Positions 47,897 to 57,735 of a DNA stretch of 64,000 nucleotides are shown here, piece by piece; the first letter of the stretch is position 1, and each line of letters begins with the position of its first letter. Source of the DNA: Narthecium ossifragum. Taxonomy: Eukaryota > Streptophyta > Magnoliopsida > Dioscoreales > Nartheciaceae. The notes beneath the pieces are model-generated. The model worked only from the letters and a program-made list of their open reading frames with translations, had not been told where the DNA came from and searched no databases. The stretch spans positions 3,409,072 through 3,473,071 of the forward strand of contig OY986965.1 of the NCBI GenBank assembly GCA_963920575.1, written 5' to 3'. The translations under genes and the position numbers were made by a program.

Positions 47897-48360
47897 GGCT
47901 GTGTTTGGTTACCCCTTTGACTATGGGAGAGAGAGTGGGAGAGGGAGTCACAACTCCCTCCGTCGCGTTTGGTTGGTATTTAAGCGCGGGAGAGGTGACT
48001 CCCTCTCCCGAGCTCTCCCATGACGGAAGGAAACCGGACTCCTCTCGAAATTGGAAGGAATCCTGTTTCATTTCCCACCGTTCTGGTCAACGCAAAGAAG
48101 AGTATTAAAATACTCCTCTTAAAAATTATGTATCTTTTAAAAGATTTAATTATAGCCATCAGATTTAGGGGTATATTAGTAACTTCAATATCATTCATGC
48201 GCTTTCCCTTTTTAATTTGGTCATACCAAACACAAACAACATCTTTCCCTCTCCCACTCCCATGGTCATACCAAACACAAACGATGGCAATCCCATTCCT
48301 CTCCACTCCTCTTCCTCTCCCACTCCCTCTCCCTCTCCCGTTATGCAACCAAACGCAGCC
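47897..48360. mobile_element. MITE, PIF/Harbinger-like termini
   Basis: Inverted ends GGCTGTGTTTGGTT (47897) and AACCAAACGCAGCC (48360) are flanked by TCG on both sides (47894-47896; 48361-48363), a 3-bp duplication. Interior is rich in GGGAGAGGGAGT/CTCCCTCTCCC. Harbinger-type elements usually duplicate TWA, so TCG is unusual. Confidence 0.7.
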
Positions 48361-48442
48361 TCGGTTCTTCAAGTCTCTTGTCTTACTTATATAAAAGACA
48401 CTCTTAAAATTTAATAAACATATTGTCACCCTCATTTTTTTT

Positions 48443-49164
48443 GGATTAATAACACTTTACTCTCATCTGGTTTTGAAAATTATCAACTTACCTCATGTAT
48501 TTTAAAACGTAACAAAATAACCCTTTAATTTATCAATGTAGTCGTTTTAGACCCAAATCTCAAACGAAGTTACGCTGATTGACGATAACCCAACTAAATA
48601 AGTCATGTACACGTGACCCGGTTCAAGGGTGACCCCACATCGTCCGCCTCCTTGGCTACTGTGATGATCGAGATACTCGTCATCCGCATCTGATCCTAAC
48701 TCCTCCTCGATCTTTAGAATGTACTTCTAGGATTGCTTTTAGAGATTGATTTGGTTCGATTTGGATCCACAGAGGAAGGCGTGCTGGTTTTGGAGTACAT
48801 ATCAAATGAGAGCCTACACGAGAAGCTCCATGGCAAAGATGCGACGCCGCTGCGGTAGGGGATAGGATGCGGATTGCTTATTACCATGTAGCGACCTCCT
48901 GATCGTCCACGACGACATCACCACCTCCAACGTGCTCCGTGACTTCGGCTCTGCCCAGGTCGGCTTCTCCACATCCGTGTGGCAAAACCGATCAAATCAG
49001 GTAAAATCAATTATTTAACCAGTTTATCGTCAGCCGGCTTAACTCTGATGGTCGGATTCAAAATGATAACATTAATAAATTAAGGAATCATTTTATCATG
49101 TTTTAAAATACATATGATAAATTAATAATTTTAAAAATTAAAGGAAAGTAAAGTGTTATTAACC
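48443..49164. mobile_element. Pack-MULE carrying receptor-kinase fragments
   Basis: Inverted ends of about 105 bp match: GGATTAATAACACTTTACT at 48443 and its near complement ending at 49164, then ATGTATTTTAAAAC and TTTAATTTATCA blocks. The flanking 9-bp duplication ATTTTTTTT is exact (48434-48442 and 49165-49173). The interior holds coding-like pieces of a protein kinase and no transposase. Confidence 0.85.
48640..48975 (+). pseudogene. captured receptor-like kinase catalytic fragment
   Basis: Separate pieces read as kinase motifs: RLLGYCDDR (about 48645-48671, subdomain IV-V), VLVLEYISNESLHEKLHG (about 48782-48835, subdomain V), and VHDDITTSNVL with DFGSAQVGF (about 48905-48968, the catalytic loop and DFG). 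Frames shift between pieces, and the catalytic HRD appears as HDD. No full kinase could be made. The gap between the first two pieces may be an old intron. All of it lies inside the MULE termini. Confidence 0.8.
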
Positions 49165-49334
49165 ATTTTTTTTTATCAGTTGACCAACAAGGATTAGTAT
49201 AAGTTATACAGAAAAGAAAATTTATAGGGGGTTCAAATCTTAGAACAAAGACCCAATTCTTCTATCAACGACGAAGCCTACCCAATCTAGCAACAGCATC
49301 ACGGATCTAAATACCGAGACGTCAAAACGTGCCG

Positions 49335-49556
49335 TCATGCTACAAACCTCTCTACAAGAGTCAAAAAGCTGTATAGGAGCCTCCCATTTATACACTCCAC
49401 CACAAGCCTCCCATCTATATACTCCACCACAAATCTGGCATCAGACTCCACAAGAATACTAGAATAACCATGGTTAGATGCCAAATTTAGAGCCCTCCGA
49501 ATGACATAAAGCTCCACCGCATCACTTGAGGCCGATGATCTCGCAAAGAGAATCAA
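49335..49556 (-). pseudogene. RNase H-like (RVT_3 type) retroelement remnant
   Basis: The minus-strand reading has ELYVIRRALNLASNHGYSSI followed by LVESDARFVVEYI, the pattern of plant RNase H-like domains found at the ends of LINE and host genes. It has an internal 33-bp duplication (YIDGRLVVE/CINGR). The upstream reading is broken. Likely a fragment of a non-LTR retrotransposon. Confidence 0.5.
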
Positions 49557-50070
49557 TCATCATCTCCCAATTGAAGCTGCGATGCATTGGCAAAGCAAGG
49601 GACCAAAACTGTGAGGCAAACAAATGCCAAGGAGTTTCAGGCTCTGCATCACACGATTGGACATATGCGATCAGCAATATAGCCTTGATATCGACCGACC
49701 TTCGCGGCCACCTGCGTCATTCAAACACAATAAGAGAATGGACCTAATGTTCAATTAATAGGGAAAAAAAAATAAAAAATAAAGACAGCCAAGTCTATTT
49801 CTTTTCTATCACGTTAGGGGCTCTCAGATTTCTAACTCGGAGACCTCCCATAAGGAATTTGGGCCCAATGTGTTCATGTATTTTTTACTGGTTACTCTCC
49901 AAATGCTAGAAGTGCATCATTTAAATTCATGTATTTTTTAAGCGTTCCCTCCCGCACCAATCCGGACTCCCTGCCCTCAGCGGAGGCCTAATTCTGTACC
50001 ATGATATGCTTCAGAGTTCAGACTAACCCTAATCATACTGCTCAGAAACCTTGTACGTACGCAATGGGAT
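49557..50070. other. intergenic DNA, possible retroelement remnant
   Basis: No intact ORF. It may extend the RNase H-like fragment at its left edge. Confidence 0.35.
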
Positions 50071-50185
50071 GTTGGATGCCAGCCAGATCAGTTCCCCCAA
50101 ACACTTCAGTAAAAACTAGTCTCCTGGTTGTGCATGCAAGAGAGCTGTAATGAAGTGTTCAGGGGAACTCCAGAGGACAGCCAAC
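50071..50185 (-). ncRNA. MIR395: MIR395 precursor hairpin, copy C
   Basis: The minus strand of 50109-50089 matches miR395 at 20 of 21 positions; the last base is G instead of C. The 5' arm (50171-50152) is identical to that of copy A. The outer stem pairs GTTGG (50071) with CCAAC (50185). Copy C is the counterpart of copy A. Confidence 0.9.
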
Positions 50186-50217
50186 TTGGAATAGTTCTCA
50201 ACTTCTCATTAGCCTTT

Positions 50218-50243
50218 ATTCAGGGGAAATCCAGAGGACAGCC
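50218..50243 (-). repeat. orphan copy of the MIR395 5'-arm
   Basis: ATTCAGGGGAAATCCAGAGG repeats the passenger arm of copy C with a C-to-A change and has no partner arm nearby. It is probably left by unequal recombination between hairpins. Confidence 0.65.
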
Positions 50244-50281
50244 ATGCATGCATGCATGCATATGCCATGCTTCTTGTTGCT

Positions 50282-50384
50282 GAGTGGCACCCAGAGTTCC
50301 CCCAAACACTTCAGTAGAGTACTACGTACGTACTATATAGCATGCCCAACAGAAGTAGTTTGAGGGAACTCAAGGGGACACCCA
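50282..50384 (-). ncRNA. MIR395: MIR395 precursor hairpin, copy D
   Basis: The minus strand of 50314-50294 is canonical 21-nt miR395 on the 3' arm. The 5' arm near 50372-50353 reads TGAGTTCCCTCAAACTACTT. Flanks GAGTGGCACCCAGAG and GGGGACACCCA match copy B, so D is the counterpart of B. Confidence 0.93.
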
Positions 50385-50458
50385 ACCCTTCACTTCCTTT
50401 TAACTTCTAAAGGACACTATACTTGAACTTGTTTTTAAGAACACCACCAACACTGCTC

Positions 50459-50470
50459 CCCATTTATAGT
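50459..50470 (-). promoter_or_regulatory. TATA box of MIR395 unit 2
   Basis: Minus strand CAACTATAAATGGGGAG lies about 85 bp upstream of hairpin D, in the same place as the TATA of unit 1. Confidence 0.6.
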
Positions 50471-53400
50471 TGGACAGTGGACACCTACTACATATCTTTG
50501 CATGAACCTAGCCACATTCTAGTCCTGATGGAAGGTGATGGAAGGGAGGGAATCCCACAAGAGCAGCCCTAGATAGCCTCCATAGAATCCTCAACACAAT
50601 CCTCGGGCAAGTAGGCCACCCTCCTGTGGGTCACATCAAGATTCTTCAACATTAGAGACTGTTTCGAGAGAGATCGATTTGCGTGAACTCTGAAGAGGAA
50701 AAGGGATGAGCTACAATGGCATCTTAGAGATTTCGTGGGGCAAAAAAGAGAGCTGGAGGTGCGTGACAACTTGATGTAATAATATGAAGAAAGATGATTG
50801 GGTTCAATGAATGCAGTCACTTAAATAACTCATGAGAAAGAACCTTATCTTAGTTTCATGGTCCAAGGCATCTCTAATGCGTTGTTCTGTGTCTAGTTGT
50901 AGCATTCCAGACAATGAAATCCCTATAATATGATACTTCAGCTGATAGAAATTGGTTATCATCTTGCAAAACCTATGCTTTTCCATAACCTAACATGATT
51001 GTCTACACATATTTTATTTCTTTAAAAAGTATTCTCGTCTCTAAAGTTAATAATTGAACTCAACAGATGTCAAATAGCTTGCAATGTGAGAGTGAATACG
51101 AGCGCACAACCTATGGTCGAGACGCCAACTGCAAATCATCACCCTTCAATATGCAAGTACACCAGTTATGCTTAAAACCATGAGATTGGAATAGCCAACA
51201 CAAGGGTAAAGGAAAAGGAGTTTACTGAGTCCAACGAGCAAAGCTCTATGGCGATAAGTATTGTTATGCGGAAAGATATATCCATGATAATAATGACATG
51301 CTTTTATGGTAGACCAAGGACATCATGTTTCCAAACTGAGTATCCAAACTTACGTTTCAATGAGGCTAGGTGCCCAACTTGCATCACATCAATGTAAACT
51401 AACATGTTTATAAAGTTATGAAGATAAACAGAACTAATACCATTAGAAAATGTGCTTAAGACCAACAATTATCTACTTCTACTTAAAAGGAAATAAGACT
51501 AAGTTAAACGAGATAAGTCCAATTTCATAGAATACAAACAGTTCCATCTGAATTATGTGGAAGCCATCAGTTTCCAACATAGATTTATCTGCCCGCAAAA
51601 ATTGAAGGCATTGGTGAGATTTATGCTTTATGCAATGATAAAACTGCCAAATAGATGTTTAGACAGATCACAGTGACAGACATGCCCTAAATAGATGATT
51701 GTTATCAGTGTCAAACAATAGACTGAGTTCCAGTTATCCTCACATAACCTATTTCAATCCTAATAATAGCTTGCACTACACGGTCAGCAGAAAAGGAGTA
51801 CAATTTCCACTATACCGCTAGTATTGTACCATATGCAGAATCTAAATAGCTGCAGCACAGCCCTCCAATGGTAATGATCAGTAATAGAGAAATTAGATAG
51901 CAACACTTACTAATAATTGACAGTATAATGCTGCAAACTGTTGCGAACTAGCTGCATGAAGCCTGGACAGGAACTACCAATGGGGCAGAATCAACAAGCA
52001 TGACTATCTTACCAGAAATCATATGCTCAACAGTCGAAATAAAGCAGTTAAACCATTCAATAGAACTTCTAAATTACAAAGGCATGTTGTAGTAATACAT
52101 GCAGCCGCATGACAATGAGAAAGCTTAGTCCGCATAGGTGAAGTTGTCTCTGCAAAAGGTTCCGTGCATGTTTTATTGAAAATTTGAAGTTAGTTGCAAA
52201 AACAGAGGAGCGCAATTGCTTTTAATTTCCACAAAAATCTGGAAGCAAGATTCCTAAGAGAAACCTTAAGATAGACAACATGAAGAAAAAGGAATCATAC
52301 ATGAGATACTTGGAAAAGCAATCATAACACAAACTTCAAGCTAGCTATTATGATTACATATCTGATGCTTTCAAAATGATCAATGCTTCCAAAGGCGATT
52401 AGCGCTCTTGAAAGACACACAAAGGCTTGCGCAAACAAAGACAACAGGAAAAAGTTCAACGAGAACAACTCTACAGAAATCAAGATCCCAACCTGGTAAG
52501 AAAAGTCAAATTACTAGCAATATCAAGTTATAAATATGACAGATTCCTCAATCCAACTTCACACGACCAATTGAATTAGAAATTCTTGAATGGCCCATGA
52601 AGACCATGGCTTCAACGATACGGCATAAGTAACAAAGCAAACTAATGCCACATAATGGATGACATAAAGTTCCACAAGACCCCCCCCCCTTAAAATCAAG
52701 TTTCGTAGAAAATATGATTCATGCTCCTTTAGGTCTTTAAATTCCGAGGGTAACTCAGAAAAATTAGATGATGAACAGACACATTAAGTCATTTGAAGGT
52801 ATCTCGCTGAGCCATAGGCTCACTACAGGATCACTCCATCCATGAAAATACAGCCTTGAATTAACTAAGTCAATTACATTTTCCTGCAACCATAACTCTA
52901 CAAAAATAATAAATTCAAATCTCCTATAAAACAAGCAGTAAACAAACTAGCAGCTGATAATCGATTTCATGTTCCACAGGTTTATGACGTAAAAAATGCC
53001 TCGTCTCCATAGCATGCCATCGAAGATAATTTTTGAAAGGTAAAGAGGCAGAAATGGTTTTGAAAGCAGGCCACAGATAAGAAAATCTTAATAAGGATGA
53101 TAGAGAAGAAGCAAAAAGTCTTCAATTATCACCCATAAGATTTCATTGGATGGCTTAGTTAAGCCGAACACATTGCAAGAAATTCATGATTAACAGCACG
53201 AGAAGACTTCTGATGATGGCTCTTATCTTAGAGGCAATAAAAAACTGAAATGGGCTTCGAACCCAATACTCTAGGGATCTGCAATTAACAGATATACACT
53301 GTCCACTAATCAGCTTTTGCACCACACGCTGAATGCTATTTGATCTTCACCAAGGAATAACCCATTCACTAACCACAAAAAGAACTGCTACTTTCTCCTC

Positions 53401-54055
53401 CTACCAGCTTCTCTCTAACTTCTTTTCAAGGTATTCAATTGACACAAAGCCACACTAAAAAAAGATCTGAAGCAACTTACAATACTTCAAAAAGAATGTT
53501 TCAGCTAGCTAAAAGATGTGTCGGTTAATCTTGATTTCTAAAGCAAATGAGAGGCAAAAAATCATGCCCACATAATTCAGTCTCAAAATAAATGGCAGGC
53601 AACTGAATCTGCAAAACACTGCTTTTATAAGGAACCTTCGTACATTAAAAAACTGAAGATCTTGAATAACACCAATCACATTTCCATGCAGCCCATCCAC
53701 AACCTAACTTCCTAGCAAGAAAGAAAAATCCTTGTATAATATTATAAGCAGGAAAAGGCTCCACTTAACATTAGTATCCTAATTGTATCTGTTGCACATT
53801 TACCCATCAATCTACATGCTAAGATGCTTCCAGAGCATGAAAGCCTAACATGTACAATATTCTAAATCAGTAGACAGCCTGAACTTCTATGAGGGAAGAA
53901 ATAACAAGCATAGACAAATAATTATAATTCTCTACCATAACTTAAGTGACATGTCCTATATACAACAGTCCAAACAAAGCTCAATAAGTTCTGTTATAAA
54001 TGCAGGATTCAGGGAATCTAAAAAAAAAAAAACTGAAACAAAAAATCAACATGTA
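50471..54055. other. long AT-rich stretch without a recognised gene
   Basis: The left ~370 bp is MIR395 unit 2 upstream DNA that shares blocks with unit 1. The rest resembles intron or 3'-flank sequence of the ABCF gene, with a 10-C run at 52680-52689 and no ORF above 65 codons of note. No tRNA or other RNA was recognised by eye. Confidence 0.4.
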
Positions 54056-54058
54056 TAA

Positions 54059-54326
54059 GGGTCTGTTTGGGAGTGCGTTTGTCCTTCTCAAACACACTTT
54101 TTTTTTTTGACCGAACACAGCTGTGTTCATAATAACTCCGTTTGGAAAGTAACGTAAACTGCTGGGGAGTATGTCCAAACAGCGTCAAAGGTGAAGCAGT
54201 TTATAGGTGATTTTATTTGGCCGCATCTTGGCTGCGGATTAAAAAACATACGCACCACACCTCACCACAGTTTACAAACGCACCACACTCAGTCATATAA
54301 AACACAACGCAAGCCCAAACGGAGCC
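54059..54326. mobile_element. Tourist-like MITE (PIF/Harbinger)
   Basis: Inverted ends GGGTCTGTTTGGG and CCCAAACGGAGCC are flanked by TAA on both sides (54056-54058; 54327-54329), the standard 3-bp target. 268 bp, no ORF. Confidence 0.8.
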
Positions 54327-54517
54327 TAAATAGGACTCAGCACTGAGAAAGTGTCAAGTAGCGCTGAACAATTAAATCAACACCAGATGGTGAAAGAATC
54401 TATAGATGTCAAACGTAGTACATTCTTTCTCTAAATACACAGTATATAACTAATCGCACAAGTTACAGTAAAAAGGTCTCAAAACAGAAAAGAAAAATAC
54501 CTCACCTAAGAGTAACA

Positions 54518-56665
54518 TCAGTCATCCACCTCAGCCTTTATTTCCTTGAGCAGATCATCTTTATAGTCATCAAAAGAACCAGGGAACTTCCTCACAGTTC
54601 CATCTTCAACAACCCATATTTCACTTCTCTCTTCATCTTCACAAACACGAGATATCAAGCGTGAGTCATGGCTCACCAAGACAACCCCACCAGTGAACTC
54701 TTCCAGTGCTTCAGCCAATGCATCTATGCTCTGCATGTCCAAGTGATTTGTGGGCTCATCCAACAAAAGAATATGAGGCTTTGACATTGATATCGATGTG
54801 AAGACAACACGGGCCTTCTGGCCTCCAGAAAGTTTGGCGATCGGAGAAAGGTGGTTGTGGCTAGGAAGTCCAAACTTCCCAAGTTTAGCACGTACAGCTT
54901 CTTGCTTGCTCATTCCTTCCTGGTCCGGATGGAGGCGGAGAAGATACTGAACGGGTGTCTCCTCCATTGTCAACAAATCCACAAAATGCTGGGAGTACCT
55001 CCCGATCCTCAACTTCTGGCTCCTACGCACCTCCCCCTCTGTAGGCACCAAATCCCCAGCAAGAAGATTAAGCAGAGTAGATTTTCCAGCCCCATTAGGC
55101 CCCACGATTGCAACCCTCGTCCCCATATCGATGCCCACATCCACATCTGAAAGCTTGAAATCTTCCCTGTTTGGATAGCTGAAGCTGACTTCGATAAGCT
55201 GCAAAAGCGGAGGAGTGAGCTCTGTGGGCTCCGGGAAGTGGAACTCCACACTGTAATCTCTCCACTTCTTCGGTACCTCAAGGGGCCGTTCATCATCATC
55301 GTCTGCCTTGCCCTTCCCCTTGCTCTTGGCTGCATCCTTAGCTGCTGCAAACTTGGCCCGGTCCTTGACCTTGTCCTGCTGCGCTTTGCTGCCAGTCCTC
55401 TTTGCAGCCTTCACTTGTTTATCATAAACTTCATACTTCTTGTTCATTTCCTTGCGCTTTTGCTCTAACCCAATCTCAAAGTCATCAAAGTTACCACGAT
55501 AAAAGTGGAGCTTCAAATCATGCAGGTGAATAATCTCAGTGCAAACAGTGTTAAGGAAGTCGCGATCATGGGAAACCACAACTAAAGTTTTTTTCCACCG
55601 GGAGAGGTACTCCTCGAGCCAAAGCACCGCCCGGAGATCAAGATGGTTGGTGGGTTCATCGAGCAATAGCAGGGTGGGCTGCACGAAGAGCGCCCGTGCA
55701 AGCGATATCCTCATCCTCCACCCACCACTGAAGGATTTTGTAGATCGACGCTGCATCTCCTTGGTGAAACCCAATCCGGCTAAGATCTTGGACGCCTGGG
55801 CCTCGGCAGCATCCGAGCCAATGATCTGCAGCCGCTCATAGAGCTCCGCGAGCTTCCCCCCAGTCTCATCATCCTCGTCACCATCTTCAATCCCATTAAA
55901 GCGCTCGGTAAGTGCCGCAACCTCTTTGCGGAGCATTAAAAGCTCCTCATTGGCAGAGACCACAGCCTCGAGTGCTGTCCTATCGTCCCCCACAACCTCT
56001 TGCTCCACCAATAGGACATCTATATTTCTGGGCACCGGGATCTTTCTCCAAGCTAAGAGCTTTAAAAGAGTGGACTTCCCCATCCCATTGGGACCAACAA
56101 GGCCATACCTTTTCCCATGGGAAATCTTCACGGATGCGTTCTTGAGCAGCTCCTTGCCGCGCGCCGACACCGAGAAGTTCTCCACGGTGATGTCGCGCAC
56201 ATTGGCGTCGGCAGCAGAGGCCTCCTCGTCCTCGTCGGCATCTCGGTGGCCGGCGACGATGACGGAGAAGGCATCGCGATCGTCTTTCAAAGCTTCTTGA
56301 CGGGCGACCTCCGCCTGGTGGGCCGCGAGCATGTCCTTCTTCTCCCGCTTCTTGATCTCCTTATCCGACACCGTAGAGGTCACGGCGGATAGGTCGGCCA
56401 CGGCCGGACGGGATCTCGAGGGCCCCGCCGGGGAGGCGCCGGACTCCAGATCATGTACGATCTCCTCCTCCTCGTCAGATGGCGGGAGGTCGATGCCGTC
56501 GGTGTAGGAACTTTGAGCTTTTGATGGCTTCTTGGAGGTAATAGCTGCGTTGGGTTTGGGCTTAGGTTTGTTATCCATGGAGGAGAGCATGGCCGAGACA
56601 GACATCTTCTCCTTCTTGGGGGCGCCGCCGCCGCCGGAGTCTTTGGCTGCCGCCTTTTTACCCAT
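54518..56665 (-). CDS. ABCF4: ABC transporter F family protein, ABCF4/GCN4 type
   Basis: An uninterrupted 715-codon ORF. It has two ATP-binding cassettes and no membrane segment, so it acts on ribosomes rather than as a transporter. Cassette 1: Walker A GPNGMGKST (191-199), signature SGGWR (~313), Walker B LLLLDEPTNHLD (~332-343). Cassette 2: Walker A GPNGAGKST (522-530), signature LSGGQ (612-616), Walker B ILLLDEPTNHLD (~632-643). The ~160-residue N-terminal extension is Lys- and Glu-rich with the SYTDGIDLPPSDEE motif typical of plant GCN4/ABCF4. Between the cassettes lies the Lys-rich linker of the family. The start at 56665 (MGKKAAAKDS) was chosen; an in-frame upstream Met (56821) would add 52 residues unlike the family and probably lies in the leader. 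The single-exon structure is plausible for this gene. Confidence 0.95.
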   Translation of the reverse strand: MGKKAAAKDSGGGGAPKKEKMSVSAMLSSMDNKPKPKPNAAITSKKPSKAQSSYTDGIDLPPSDEEEEIVHDLESGASPAGPSRSRPAVADLSAVTSTVSDKEIKKREKKDMLAAHQAEVARQEALKDDRDAFSVIVAGHRDADEDEEASAADANVRDITVENFSVSARGKELLKNASVKISHGKRYGLVGPNGMGKSTLLKLLAWRKIPVPRNIDVLLVEQEVVGDDRTALEAVVSANEELLMLRKEVAALTERFNGIEDGDEDDETGGKLAELYERLQIIGSDAAEAQASKILAGLGFTKEMQRRSTKSFSGGWRMRISLARALFVQPTLLLLDEPTNHLDLRAVLWLEEYLSRWKKTLVVVSHDRDFLNTVCTEIIHLHDLKLHFYRGNFDDFEIGLEQKRKEMNKKYEVYDKQVKAAKRTGSKAQQDKVKDRAKFAAAKDAAKSKGKGKADDDDERPLEVPKKWRDYSVEFHFPEPTELTPPLLQLIEVSFSYPNREDFKLSDVDVGIDMGTRVAIVGPNGAGKSTLLNLLAGDLVPTEGEVRRSQKLRIGRYSQHFVDLLTMEETPVQYLLRLHPDQEGMSKQEAVRAKLGKFGLPSHNHLSPIAKLSGGQKARVVFTSISMSKPHILLLDEPTNHLDMQSIDALAEALEEFTGGVVLVSHDSRLISRVCEDEERSEIWVVEDGTVRKFPGSFDDYKDDLLKEIKAEVDD

Positions 56666-56884
56666 GGAGATCGATCGAGACGTGGAGATCGGATAAAGAA
56701 AGAGGAGACGAATTAGAAACGGTAAAAAAAAAGGGAAACGAAACCTCGATCCTTCGATCCGGTTTATATACAATCGTTGGGTTTGGAGAGACGGTGGCTT
56801 TATAAACAGTTTTGATTCCAACTAGGTTTAGGATTCGGATCGGAATAGGGACGACAAACGCTGATTCAATGTACATTACATCGC

Positions 56885-57175
56885 GCAGTCCAATTGATAT
56901 TGAGATATCGATTAATTAATTCACTTTATTGGTATCTCACTGTCAATGAAATAATAGATGAATCAATCGGTACCTCATTAATTAATTCACTTTATCGGTA
57001 TATCACCGTCAATGGAATAATAGATGAATTAATCGTTACCTCATTACTGATTAAATGTACCAATGATCGGATCGGTAATGAGGTATCGATTAATTGATTG
57101 ATCTAATTCATCAATACCTCACTATCGATGAAATAGTTCAATCAATCGGTACCTCACTGCCGATTAAATGATATA
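56885..57175. repeat. second array of inverted ATCGGTATCTCACT-type motifs
   Basis: ATTAATTCACTTTATYGGTAT occurs twice (about 56914 and 56979) and TCAATCGGTACCTCA-type halves occur in both orientations, together with GAGGTATCGATTAATTGATT. It is related to 35826-36036. Confidence 0.65.
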
Positions 57176-57735
57176 TACATTACATATGTCACGTTTATTC
57201 TAATCCATTTGATTTTTTGAAAAAATATGTAATCTTTAGAGAAGTAAGAATAAATGTGTAAGTATGAAATTTGTACAAATAAACGTTTAGATTTACACCC
57301 ATCAGTTTTGAGTTACGACCATTTTGTGGTTACTTTGATTTAGACAACATAGGATCTTAAATTTACTAACAGACAGACAGACAAAAAAAAAAACAAAAAC
57401 CAGAACATCAAAACTAAGAAACCATCAGTGTGTGTGTGATTATGTTCTTTCAAATATGCACCATATTAGAATCAAGATGCTAATTCCACCTAGCACATTC
57501 AAGCATACAAGGAACTTAATTTAGAGAGAATAGGGCTGGCAAATGGTACAGATATCCCAGAAAGAGATCAAAGATGTTATATCTTGTCTCTCATTTACAG
57601 ATTGAGTGCACTAGTCTGCAGGAAAAACACAGAGGAACTTCATGATTTTTCTTATGCTAGTAAGAAGGAAAATTTTCCTACAAATTTGCACCGCGCGGAT
57701 AATTGGCGGTTGCTAAAGAAAGAAGCGATCCAAAA
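57176..57735. other. 3' flank of the AP5M gene
   Basis: AT-rich; probably contains the AP5M 3' UTR. No other gene seen. Confidence 0.4.

Noticed and set aside
48020..48394. 124-codon ORF
   Set aside because: It lies inside the 47897-48360 MITE and is low complexity.
56666..56821. Upstream in-frame Met of ABCF4
   Set aside because: The added 52 residues are hydrophobic and basic and unlike the family N terminus, which begins at MGKK.
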